From NCBI GenBank assembly GCA_029259655.1, contig JAJDET010000256.1, positions 1-48,988 of the forward strand: 48,988 bases of DNA. The letters are read 5' to 3'. Below are positions 18,840 through 26,172 of this stretch, piece after piece. The position numbers and the translations under genes were made by a program. The notes under the pieces were generated by a model, which made no database searches, was not told the origin of the DNA, and worked only from the letters and a program-made list of their open reading frames with translations. The number at the start of each line of letters is the position of its first letter. The first letter of the stretch is position 1. Origin of the DNA: Planctomycetota bacterium (lineage in GTDB: Bacteria; Planctomycetota; UBA1135; GCA-002686595).

Positions 18840-20540
18840 ATGTCGCGGTCCGTCCGCTCCGCATTCGCGCTCGCGGTGTGCCTCGCCGGCACACTCTCCG
18901 CTCAGTCGACCGAGCTCCCCACGCCGTACGGACCGGACTGGGCCGATGCCGTCCCCAAGCGCGTCATCCGGCTCGAACACGATCCGGCCGAGAGCGACCA
19001 GGAGAACGGCGAGATCCTGCGCCTGGCGATCCGCAGCCTCGTCGCCGGAGACCGCCTCGAGATCGGTGCCGGGACCTGGTCGGTCCGGAAGTACTTCAAC
19101 GCCAGCCTGCAGGGCACGCGTGACGACCCGATCTTCGTCGTCGCGGCTCCGGGCGCGCGACCCGTCATCACGCGCCCCGATCCGTTCACCAGCGTGATCC
19201 ACATCGGGATGCCGAACGAGCCCAGCGCGGACTTCCTTGCGATTCGGGGGCTCGAGATCACGGGCGGCGCGATGGGGATGCGGCTCGGGATGTGTACCGA
19301 GGTCTGGATCGACCGGTGTGAGATTCACCACACCGCCTCGGCCGGCTTGACGGCGAATTCCCGCAACACCTCCCATCTGTACATCACCCGCAACGAGATC
19401 CACCACACCGATGGGATCGGGGAGGGGATGTATCTGGGGGGGAACAACTCCCAGTACGTCATGCACAGCTCCGTGATCGCTCAGAACTGGGTGCACGACA
19501 CGGGCGGCTGGCAGGGCGACGGGATCGAGGTCAAGCAGGGTTCCTGGGGCAACCTGATCGCGGACAACCTCGTGCACGACACGCGCTATCCGTGCCTTAT
19601 CACCTATGGCACCGACGGGAATCCGCCCAACGTGATCGAGCGCAACGTGCTCTACGGTTCCCTGGACAACGTCCTGCAGGTCCAGGGCGAGGCGATCGTG
19701 CGGAACAACCTGATCCTGTGCGGCAAGAACGGGTTCCACAGCCACGATCACCAGGGCTCGACGCGCGATCTCGTCTTCGTCAACAACACGATCATCAACG
19801 ACCGGCGCGGCGCGAACCTGGTGAACTGGGCCAACCGGCCCGGGATGGTCTTCGCGAACAACGCCGTCTACAGCCAGACCCAGGAGGCCGTCATCTTCGG
19901 AGGCCTGGACGCCGGCGGCGTGACGATCAGCGGCAACGTCCGTGTCGGCGGCGTGTTTCCTCCCAAGTCGGGCTTCGTCGAAGGGGTGGGGCTCTCCGAC
20001 TTCGTCAACGTCACGTGGACCGGGACGCGGCGGCGGGCTCAGCCCTCGGCCGGAAGCGTGCTGCTCGTCTCTGCCGACCCCGCTCACGCGGTCGGCGACG
20101 ACCTGAACCGGAAGGAGCGGGCCACGCAAACGGTCGCGGGCGCCTTCGATCCGCTCTCGTTTGGTCTGAACTACGGCAGCGGCGTTTCGGGACTGGGCGG
20201 GGTCACGCCGCGGATCGGTGTGGGTTCGCCGCGCGACCTCGGAAACCTCGGCTTCGCGATCGAGCTCGAGGGCGGTGCGCCGCTCACGCCTGCGATCCTG
20301 ACGCTCGGGCTCTCCGTGGACGAGATCCCGTTGGGTGGCGGCGTGTTCTACAACGACATCACCTTCGCGTTCCTCGAGCGGACCGACGCCGCCGGAAAGG
20401 CGTCGTTCCCGATCCCCATCCAGAACAACCCGGTTCTGGTCGGCATTCCGTTCTACGCGCAGTGGTCCGTGTGGGATCGGCACGCGCAGGGCAACTGGTC
20501 GTTCACGCCGGGGCTGCGTCTGATCATCGAAGCGCCCTGA
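18840..20540 (+). CDS. Secreted right-handed parallel beta-helix protein
   Basis: A 566-residue protein with a signal peptide ending at LSAQS (about residue 22). Residues ~50-420 hold many short Asn/His/Gly-rich turns (IHHTASAGL, ITRNEIHHT, IERNVLYG, IVRNNLILCG, FVNNTIIND), the pattern of right-handed beta-helix carbohydrate-active or surface proteins. Catalytic residues cannot be assigned. The last ~110 residues (GNLGFAIEL, LTPAILTLGLS, NNPVLVGIPFYAQW) form a separate beta-rich module. I associate that module with secreted proteins of Planctomycetota, where it may serve sorting or surface attachment. It is a single gene, and GGAG lies about 11 bases before the ATG. Confidence 0.82.
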   Translation: MSRSVRSAFALAVCLAGTLSAQSTELPTPYGPDWADAVPKRVIRLEHDPAESDQENGEILRLAIRSLVAGDRLEIGAGTWSVRKYFNASLQGTRDDPIFVVAAPGARPVITRPDPFTSVIHIGMPNEPSADFLAIRGLEITGGAMGMRLGMCTEVWIDRCEIHHTASAGLTANSRNTSHLYITRNEIHHTDGIGEGMYLGGNNSQYVMHSSVIAQNWVHDTGGWQGDGIEVKQGSWGNLIADNLVHDTRYPCLITYGTDGNPPNVIERNVLYGSLDNVLQVQGEAIVRNNLILCGKNGFHSHDHQGSTRDLVFVNNTIINDRRGANLVNWANRPGMVFANNAVYSQTQEAVIFGGLDAGGVTISGNVRVGGVFPPKSGFVEGVGLSDFVNVTWTGTRRRAQPSAGSVLLVSADPAHAVGDDLNRKERATQTVAGAFDPLSFGLNYGSGVSGLGGVTPRIGVGSPRDLGNLGFAIELEGGAPLTPAILTLGLSVDEIPLGGGVFYNDITFAFLERTDAAGKASFPIPIQNNPVLVGIPFYAQWSVWDRHAQGNWSFTPGLRLIIEAP

Positions 20541-20954
20541 CGGGGGAGAGCCGCGGGCGTCGAGAGAGTCCAGCGGCTGGTGGGACCGGTCGAAACCGGT
20601 GCGGTCGAGGCCGCGAGCGCCGCTCGTTGGACGCCTCCCCCGACCCATGATATACAGACCTGTCCATCCGCCCCGCTCGCAAAGCACCCCACCCCTAACC
20701 CACGGTGGACCAGGAGATGGAGAGAGGCATGTTTCTGACCGACGCGATAGCCTGCGTGACTCGCCCCGTTCCACCGGTTTACCCAGGTCCGTCGAAGAAG
20801 CGTTGGGCAGGCGCAGCCAACGCACCCGACCGACGGCCAATGCCCGAGGTCGGTCGGTTCTGAGCAGCCTATCGACGAGGCGGCCGATTGCCGTAGCATG
20901 CGCGTTGGCAGAGTGGGCCGCCCCCGAGTACGGAGTGCCCCCGAAGCGGAAGCC
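20541..20954. other. Intergenic boundary into the cassette island
   Basis: 414 bases between the beta-helix gene and the first cassette gene. Composition turns less GC-rich from about 20645. An exact integron core-site match, GTTGGGC (consensus GTTRRRY), lies at 20802-20808. Nearby is the stem GCGTTGG/CCAACGC and an 8-bp inverted repeat, CCGACCGA with TCGGTCGG, about 16 bases apart. CGGTGGA near 20703 is mirrored by TCCACCG near 20770. Open frames exist here on both strands, but none has a recognisable product. No integrase gene is seen. Confidence 0.45.
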
Positions 20955-22523
20955 ATGAGCGAACCCATCACGATTAGGAAGCTGGTCGATCGCATCTCAT
21001 CCGGTGACATCCGCATCCCCGCGTTTCAACGAGACTTTGTCTGGGAGCCTGACCAAGTGGCGTTCCTCTTGGACAGCATCTACAAGGGATTTCCGATCGG
21101 CACAGTAATCCTGTGGAAGACCGACAATCGACTGTCAACCGATAAGAGGCTCGGATTCTTCACGCTGCCGGAGCCGCAGAAGGACTACCCAGTCAACTAC
21201 GTGCTCGACGGACAACAACGACTAACGTCCTTGTTTAGCGTCTTCCAGACCGAACTGGAGCCGGACTCAGACCAGTGGATCGACATATACTTCGATACGC
21301 TCGCGGAGGAAAGCGTACAGGAGTCGCTCTTTCTCGCCCTAGAGCCCGGAGAGACCGACCCAACCCGGCATTTTCCCGCCAAGACGCTCTTCGACACCGT
21401 CGCCTACCGCCGCGCGACTGAGGATATGGACGACGAATCGCTCTTGAAACTCGACGAGTTGCAGTCGAGGTTCAAGGAGTATCTCATTCCGAACGAAGTC
21501 TTCGAATCTGACGATCAGAATCGAGTCGCAATCGTCTTCGAGCGAATCAATCGCGCCGGTACCGAACTCAATGTATTCGAGCTGCTTTCTGCATGGAGCT
21601 GGTCGGACGAATTCGACCTAGTCGAGAAGTTCAACGCGCTCCAAGACGAGATCGCGGAGCATGGATTCGACGATCTATGTGAGGACAAAGACCTCCAGCT
21701 CCGCATCGCTGCTGGTGTAATCACGGGCGAAACGACACCAGCGAGAATCCTGAGCCTCCAAGGTGCGGAGATTCGCGAGCGCTTCGCGGAGATCGAGCGA
21801 GGCATCATCGGGGCTCTCGACTTTCTCAAGAGGGAGGCCTCGGTAAGACACTACAAGATGATTCCTTTTCCGGGCCTACTCGTGCCGCTTGCCTGCTTCT
21901 TCGCGACAAGCAGCACTGAAGGCTTCGTATACAGCGATCTTCAGCGAGAAAAGCTGCTCCGATGGTTCTGGAGGTCCCTCTTCACTCGGCGATTCTCCGC
22001 GGACGTGAATCAGCGTCAAGCTCAGGACATCGAGGAGATGGCGAAGCTCAAAGCTGATGAGGAATACGACCTCAAGCTCCCCAGCGCGGACATCAAGTTC
22101 GAGTTCGAGCGAAGTTCGTTCTCTAGCGCTACGGCAAACTCACGAGTCATGATCCTTCTTCTCAACTCGATGACGCCGCATTCGTTCCTCAGTGGCGCGA
22201 CGATAGACTTGGACAAGGTGCTAAAGAAATCGAGCAAGCACGAATACCATCACATTTTTCCGCAGAGATACTTGGCGCGGCAAGGGAGGGACCGTGGGGA
22301 AATCAACGTGCTTGCGAACATCTGTTTCCTGACACGCGGGGACAACAACAAGATCAAGGATCGGGCCCCTGCTAGCTACGCTTCCGATATCGATGATAGT
22401 AAAAGAGCTCAGTACCTCAGCGAGGCGCTTTGCCCCGACGATCTCGGGGATTTGTCTTACGACGAGTTCCTGAAGAAGAGGTCAGAGCTTCTTCAGGGCC
22501 GAGCTAGGCAGCTCATGGAATGA
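20955..22523 (+). CDS. DUF262/HNH protein, GmrSD-like (cassette 1)
   Basis: A 522-residue protein. The N-terminal DUF262 domain shows IRIPAFQRDFVWEPDQ (from 19), GFPIGTVILWK and VLDGQQRLTSLF (DGQQR at 85-89), the ParB-like nucleotide-binding motifs. Near the C-terminus, KHEYHHIFPQRYL (about 427-439) followed by NVLANICFLTRGDNN is an HNH nuclease motif of the DUF1524 kind. In GmrSD-type enzymes the two domains together restrict phage DNA with modified bases, using NTP. Here both are in one chain, as in several single-protein systems. ATG 20955 is chosen because the domain begins at once; the preceding 19 residues are Arg-rich. The protein probably protects against phage. An attC-like site follows 25 bases after the stop. 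Confidence 0.88.
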   Translation: MSEPITIRKLVDRISSGDIRIPAFQRDFVWEPDQVAFLLDSIYKGFPIGTVILWKTDNRLSTDKRLGFFTLPEPQKDYPVNYVLDGQQRLTSLFSVFQTELEPDSDQWIDIYFDTLAEESVQESLFLALEPGETDPTRHFPAKTLFDTVAYRRATEDMDDESLLKLDELQSRFKEYLIPNEVFESDDQNRVAIVFERINRAGTELNVFELLSAWSWSDEFDLVEKFNALQDEIAEHGFDDLCEDKDLQLRIAAGVITGETTPARILSLQGAEIRERFAEIERGIIGALDFLKREASVRHYKMIPFPGLLVPLACFFATSSTEGFVYSDLQREKLLRWFWRSLFTRRFSADVNQRQAQDIEEMAKLKADEEYDLKLPSADIKFEFERSSFSSATANSRVMILLLNSMTPHSFLSGATIDLDKVLKKSSKHEYHHIFPQRYLARQGRDRGEINVLANICFLTRGDNNKIKDRAPASYASDIDDSKRAQYLSEALCPDDLGDLSYDEFLKKRSELLQGRARQLME

Positions 22524-22548
22524 GGATGGAAGTTGGAGGCGCGGAACC

Positions 22549-22600
22549 GAATAACCCGCTGATGCAAACGGACGGCGCTTCGGGCCGCCGCTGATAGGCA
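22549..22600 (+). repeat. attC-like site 1 (degenerate)
   Basis: This follows the DUF262 gene. A weak R-box GAATAAC (22549-22555) precedes GATGCAAACGGACGGCG and, after CTTCG, GCCGCCGCTGAT. The core resembles the other three sites, but the CAGCGG arm is CAAACGG and no clean GTTRRRY lies at the right end. It may be decayed and poorly recombining. Confidence 0.6.
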
Positions 22601-22636
22601 AGTCCCTAGACAAATGCCCCCGTCCTCGACCCACGC

Positions 22637-23092
22637 ATGAACTGGCAACTGCTCCTTCCCCTGTTGGTGACAACGGCGGTGGCGATCGTCGGCTGGTACA
22701 TCGCTCACGCGCTTGCCGCGAGCCGAGATCGGGCCAAGAAGCAGAGGGACCTGCGCGTGGAGTATCTCATCGAGGCGTACCGGCGCCTCGAAGGGTCGTC
22801 CAATCGAGATGAGGACACCTCCAAGTCGTCCGATCTAGAGTCAGCGTTGGCGGACATACAGCTCCTTGGATCGCTTGGGCAGATCAATCTGGCGAGGAAG
22901 CTCGCAATGGACCTTGTCGTCGACAATACCGCGAAGGCGGACGAGTTGCTCGCTGATCTACGTGCAGAGTTGCGCGAGGAGCTGCAGATCTCAAAGGCGT
23001 CCGGAGAAGTCGTGTACCTCCGCATCCCTCGCGGAAACAGAACAGTGTCTAACATTGCGATGCAGACGGACGGCGCTTCGCGCCGCCTCTGA
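22637..23092 (+). CDS. Small membrane-anchored helical protein (cassette 2)
   Basis: A 151-residue protein. One N-terminal membrane helix (about 4-26, LLLPLLVTTAVAIVGWYIA) is followed by a basic, probably coiled-coil region (SRDRAKKQRDLRVEYLIEAYRRLE) and further helices (ADIQLLGSLGQINLARKLA, ELLADLRAELREEL). I recall similar proteins as products of environmental integron cassettes, but none with a known role. The last ~15 codons run through the attC site, so SNIAMQTDGASRRL is attC sequence read as protein. No good Shine-Dalgarno site precedes ATG 22637, as is common for cassettes. Confidence 0.75.
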   Translation: MNWQLLLPLLVTTAVAIVGWYIAHALAASRDRAKKQRDLRVEYLIEAYRRLEGSSNRDEDTSKSSDLESALADIQLLGSLGQINLARKLAMDLVVDNTAKADELLADLRAELREELQISKASGEVVYLRIPRGNRTVSNIAMQTDGASRRL

Positions 23093-23109
23093 TCGCTAAG
23101 GCTTTAGGC
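23047..23109 (+). repeat. attC site 2
   Basis: It starts with the consensus box GTCTAAC (23047-23053) and ends with TTTAGGC (23103-23109), one base off GTTRRRY, giving 63 bp. The fold is GCGAT (23057-23061) with ATCGC (23092-23096), unpaired G 23062, CAGA with TCTG, GG with CC, and CGGCGC with GCGCCG around a TTC loop. Unpaired bases on one side are the mark of attC recombined as folded single strand. It overlaps the 3' end of the cassette 2 gene. Confidence 0.82.
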
Positions 23110-23181
23110 GAACGACCGCCGATGATGACACCCAACAAGAAGCATCGACGAGAGTAGGTCAGTTTCGATACTAAGGAGGAG

Positions 23182-23880
23182 GTGAGTCGCATCTTGTTCT
23201 TCGTTCATCCGGACGGCACGATCTCGACCGACGTGCCCATTACCAATGCGTCGACCCGCATCGACTACGAGAGACCGAAGGGGCCGAAAGTACTGAACGA
23301 GATCTCAGTATCCCCGACTCAGAACCTCACCTTCCGCCCGGATGATGCCCTGAGACAATACGACGTTCTCGTTGCGATTGACACGAATCGCAAGGAGGTG
23401 CTCGACCGAGACATCACCGCAACTGGGATCGTGGTGGGTCAATGGGTGAACTCGCAGCGTACTAAATTTCGGTGGCGCACGCCGTACTGCATCTTGATGA
23501 CAGATCCCGCTCCGCCTACCGAACCACTCGGATGGTCAGTTGCCCTTTCTGAGCTAATGAAGGATGGCGAGTTCAAAGGTACTCAAGATGTGGGTGTGGT
23601 CGTTGACTCCGACCTGTCGAGTCTCGCGCGATACAACACACACGAGACGTCGCTTGCACATGGGTACTGCCTTCCTCCGCTCGCCACCCTTCTATACGCG
23701 AGTGCCGATGTCGGAACTGAATTCGCCGCCAACTTCCTGATTCGCCGCGCTGACCGTGTTGCGAGCCGCGTGCTCAGACACATCGAAGATGGCGGAATCC
23801 CTGTTCCCCCTCCGAAGTTCCATGATCGCCCGTTTACCTCGCTTACTCGCCTGTACAGTGCACAAAAAGGGTCCGAGTGA
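23182..23880 (+). CDS. Unknown protein (cassette 3)
   Basis: A 232-residue soluble-looking protein with no signal or membrane helix. It begins MSRILFFVHPDGTI and contains YDVLVAIDTNRKEV, DITATGIVVGQW and VGVVVDSDLSSL: short hydrophobic strands ending in Asp, which recall Rossmann or RNase H-like folds without proving either. I recognise no family. AAGGAGG ends two bases before GTG 23182, which is tight; TTG 23194 is an alternative start. The attC hairpin begins four bases after the stop, typical cassette packing. Composition is less GC-rich than the flanks. Confidence 0.7.
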   Translation: MSRILFFVHPDGTISTDVPITNASTRIDYERPKGPKVLNEISVSPTQNLTFRPDDALRQYDVLVAIDTNRKEVLDRDITATGIVVGQWVNSQRTKFRWRTPYCILMTDPAPPTEPLGWSVALSELMKDGEFKGTQDVGVVVDSDLSSLARYNTHETSLAHGYCLPPLATLLYASADVGTEFAANFLIRRADRVASRVLRHIEDGGIPVPPPKFHDRPFTSLTRLYSAQKGSE

Positions 23881-23884
23881 AGGC

Positions 23885-23945
23885 GCCCAACAAGCGCTTG
23901 CAGCGGAGACCGCTGTCGCGGTCGCCGCTGAAGCGCAACAGGGTT
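23885..23945 (+). repeat. attC site 3
   Basis: It starts with GCCCAAC (23885-23891), an exact RYYYAAC. It folds as GCGCTT (23894-23899) with AAGCGC (23931-23936), unpaired G 23900, CAGCGG (23901-23906) with CCGCTG (23925-23930), A/G spacers, GACCG with CGGTC, and a six-base loop. This is the cleanest attC fold in the window. The right-hand box is not a clear GTTRRRY; it reads AACAGGGTTC. Confidence 0.82.
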
Positions 23946-23956
23946 CGCAAGACGTG

Positions 23957-24715
23957 ATGACTACCCTCGACGACGTTGCCGGTCATGAGGCGCGGTTCTT
24001 CGACGAGTCGCTCGAATGGCTCGGGGAGCGAAAGGACTCGATCTCCTCGATCCTCGCGCTTGCCCACGTGACGGCTCAGTACCCCGACCCATTCAGCGAG
24101 GGAGGCACCATCGCCATGGGCCGGCTTCTGCTCGACGCTTCCGTTGCGATCGAACAGGCCTTTGTCTGCACACTTCGCGCTCAGCCGCGCCTTGGATGGG
24201 CATCGCTTCGAATTGCGGCCGAGGCGACCAAGGACCTCGACTGCATCCGTCGAGAAGCAGCACTGCTTCCTCTCTGGACTGCCGTCGGACTAGCGCGCAC
24301 GGCTCGCGACTCCGTGCGCTCTCAGGATGCGTTCAAGACGGCGCGTGTGCGGGTTGCGCATACGCGCGTCACGAAGACCTGCCAGGCAACGATGAGGCTG
24401 TGCAGCATCCTCGGCTCGCATCCGAACGCAACCGCATTGGGCTCGATGGGCGCGGTTGACATCGGCACCGAGGGCTCGACGGTGTCGCTCCCTTCGCGTG
24501 TCACCGACCGCGCCGTACTCGGATGGCATGTCGAGCAGCTACTCAAACACTCAGCCTTGGTGGCCCTGGCACTCGCCGAAGTTCGAGGGGAGACACTAGC
24601 CTCGAGCGACCGAGCGGCATTGAGCGAGCGGGCTCGCCATGTCGCGGACTTGGTGCGTCCCTACCTGGAGGCCGATGGCCCTGAAGTGCCTGGTGATGAG
24701 GTTGAAGATGCCTAG
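23957..24715 (+). CDS. Unknown helical protein (cassette 4)
   Basis: A 252-residue protein, largely helical, with several Ala/Leu-rich amphipathic stretches (DVAGHEARFFDESLEWL, AMGRLLLDASVAIEQAF, WHVEQLLKHSALVALALAEVRG). There are no clear membrane spans and no motif I know. Three Cys (His/Arg-flanked) do not form a metal-site pattern. The open frame extends left into the preceding gene and attC site 3, but the cassette border forces a start after it: ATG 23957, or GTG 23954 directly before. The attC of this cassette starts five bases after its TAG. Confidence 0.7.
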   Translation: MTTLDDVAGHEARFFDESLEWLGERKDSISSILALAHVTAQYPDPFSEGGTIAMGRLLLDASVAIEQAFVCTLRAQPRLGWASLRIAAEATKDLDCIRREAALLPLWTAVGLARTARDSVRSQDAFKTARVRVAHTRVTKTCQATMRLCSILGSHPNATALGSMGAVDIGTEGSTVSLPSRVTDRAVLGWHVEQLLKHSALVALALAEVRGETLASSDRAALSERARHVADLVRPYLEADGPEVPGDEVEDA

Positions 24716-24719
24716 GCAT

Positions 24720-24775
24720 GCCACAAGCCGATGCAGCGGACGCCGCTTCGCGGGGCCGCTGATCGGCGCCAGGCA
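24720..24775 (+). repeat. attC site 4
   Basis: GCCGAT (24727-24732) pairs with ATCGGC (24762-24767). Unpaired G 24733 and CAGCGG (24734-24739) with CCGCTG (24756-24761) follow, then a GC stem around TTC. The fold is textbook, but the outer boxes are eroded: GCCACAA on the left and CCAGGCA on the right. It lies between the last cassette gene and a convergent crotonase gene, where the hairpin could also end transcription. Confidence 0.78.
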
Positions 24776-24783
24776 GGTACCGA

Positions 24784-25563
24784 CTAGCGATGCTCCCAGC
24801 GCGGGGCCCGCTTCTTGAGGAAGGCCTCGATGCCCTCGCGGGCGTCGCGCGTGAGCATCAGACGCTCGAGGTAGTCGCGTTCGAGGGTCTCGAGCTCGGC
24901 CAGGAACGCCTCGGCCCAGGTCGTGCGCGCGGCGCGCGTCGCGTGCCGCAGGGAGGCGGCGCTCTTGCCGGCGAGGTGCTTCTCGATCCAGGCCAGCGCG
25001 GCCGCCGTGGGGTCGTCCGCGATCGTTGCCACGAGCCCCATCTCGCGGGCTTCCTCGGCGGATGCGCGACGGCCCGTGAGGAGCAGGTCGGCGGCGCGCC
25101 GCGGGCCGACGATGCGCGGCAGCAAGAGTGAGCCGAGCGGCGCGAAGACGCCCAGCTCGATCTCCGGCTGGCCGAGCTGAGCCTCCGGCGACACGACCAG
25201 CCGGTCGCACAGCGCGGCGAGCTCCAGCCCGCCGCCGAGGCACAGTCCGCGCACGGCGCACACCGTCGGCACGCCCGAGCGCAGGAGGTCGCGCGCGAAC
25301 ATCCGGAACTGCGACAGGAGCTCCCCGACGTGCTCGGCGCGGTGTTCCTCGATGCTCGCGCCGTAGGAGAAGTGCTCGCCCGTGTGATCGAACAGGATGG
25401 CGCGCAGCGTCGAGTCCGTGCCGATCACGGTCAGGGCTTCCCGCAGCTCGGACAGCACCGCCCTGGTGAGCACGTTGCCGCGACCCGCGTCGAGCGTCAC
25501 GCGGAGCAGGCTGCCGTCGTCCGACTCCACGGCCTTCACCCACTTCCACCCGGTCTCGTGCAT
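24784..25563 (-). CDS. Enoyl-CoA hydratase/isomerase family protein, similar to cyclohexa-1,5-dienecarbonyl-CoA hydratase
   Basis: A 259-residue crotonase. The CoA/oxyanion segments are EHFSYGASIEEH (63-74) and RGLCLGGGLELAALCDR (from 105), followed by LGQPEIELGVFAPLGSLLLP. The S/FGASIEEH and LGQPEI..GVFAP signatures resemble the Dch type, which hydrates a dienoyl-CoA in anaerobic aromatic breakdown, but no other gene of that pathway is here. A general acyl-CoA role is equally possible. ATG 25563 overlaps the stop of the HhH gene (TGATG), so the two are co-translated. It is the first host-type gene to the right of the cassette array. Confidence 0.85.
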   Translation of the reverse strand: MHETGWKWVKAVESDDGSLLRVTLDAGRGNVLTRAVLSELREALTVIGTDSTLRAILFDHTGEHFSYGASIEEHRAEHVGELLSQFRMFARDLLRSGVPTVCAVRGLCLGGGLELAALCDRLVVSPEAQLGQPEIELGVFAPLGSLLLPRIVGPRRAADLLLTGRRASAEEAREMGLVATIADDPTAAALAWIEKHLAGKSAASLRHATRAARTTWAEAFLAELETLERDYLERLMLTRDAREGIEAFLKKRAPRWEHR

Positions 25564-26033
25564 CAGCTCGGGTCCTCCCCGCGCTGGACCGCGCCCAGGA
25601 TCTTCTCCTCGAGCCCCGCTCCGAAGCCGCTGATCGCCCGCACTCTTCCCGCGCGGGCGGCCTCCTCGATCGCCTGCGCGTCGCCGGTCCCGAGCTCTTC
25701 CTTCAGCGTTCGCAGGCGCTTCGGGCCGAGACCCGGCACGGCGAGCAGGAGCGCGATCCCGCTCCCTATCTCGGCGGCCGCCTTCTCGAACGCGGGGAGC
25801 CGGCCCTCGGTGACGAGCTGCGCGATCTTCGCCGCGCTCGCCTTCCCGATGCCCGAGAGCTTCGCCAGGTCCTCGCCGCGCTCGACCAGCGCCCGCATCG
25901 GCTCCGGGTGACCGCGGATCGTCGAGGCCGCCTCGCGATAGGCGCGGATCCGGAACGGGTTCTCGTCCGCGACCTCCAGGAGGTCGGCGAGCTGTTCGAA
26001 GCGGCGGGCGATGTCGGCGTTCTCGGACGGCAC
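25563..26033 (-). CDS. Helix-hairpin-helix protein resembling the N-terminus of family X DNA polymerase
   Basis: A 156-residue protein. The first ~90 residues (ADIARRFEQLADLLEVADE, NPFRIRAYREAASTI, LAKLSGIGKASAAKIAQLV) match the N-terminal HhH domain of bacterial PolX. A second HhH follows (LLAVPGLGPKRLRTLKEEL), then SGFGAGLEEKIL. The nucleotidyltransferase and PHP domains of PolX are absent. It may bind gapped or branched DNA as an accessory protein; function is inferred from the fold only. The start is GTG 26033, with GGAGG about ten bases upstream. It lies in an unusual pair with a crotonase gene, coupled by TGATG. Confidence 0.78.
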   Translation of the reverse strand: MPSENADIARRFEQLADLLEVADENPFRIRAYREAASTIRGHPEPMRALVERGEDLAKLSGIGKASAAKIAQLVTEGRLPAFEKAAAEIGSGIALLLAVPGLGPKRLRTLKEELGTGDAQAIEEAARAGRVRAISGFGAGLEEKILGAVQRGEDPS

Positions 26034-26172
26034 GGGCCTGGGTCCTCCGGGCGCCGAGCTTGCCCGGGAGACCCCCCTCCGCGGCCGGAGAGGCCGGTTT
26101 TTCCTGTCGGTCGGGCCCCGGAACCCGCGTTGGCAGGAGTGAACGCCCGACTGCCCCCCCTCGAGAACCCCG

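Larger units (their letters stand above)
20802..24775 (+). mobile_element. Integron gene-cassette array without visible integrase (CALIN-like)
   Basis: Four genes on one strand are each followed by an attC-like hairpin, at 22549, 23047, 23885 and 24720. The hairpins share the arrangement arm, unpaired G, CAGCGG-type arm, unpaired A, central stem, then mirrored arms. The right arm GCCGCTGATC seen in sites 1 and 4 fits the consensus used for cassette recovery from environmental DNA. Base composition is less GC-rich than both flanks, and all four genes differ from host-type neighbours. No intI gene lies within the window, so the array is either far from its integrase or a cluster of attC sites lacking one. 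The left edge is placed at GTTGGGC 20802 as a guess. Confidence 0.8.

Noticed and set aside
20453..21016. 187-codon leftward and 119-codon rightward frames in the gap before cassette 1
   Set aside because: Neither has a recognisable domain or ribosome site, and both overlap better-supported genes or repeats.
23129..23141. ACCCAACAAG as a further attC start
   Set aside because: It matches RYYYAAC, but no mirrored hairpin arms follow before the next gene.
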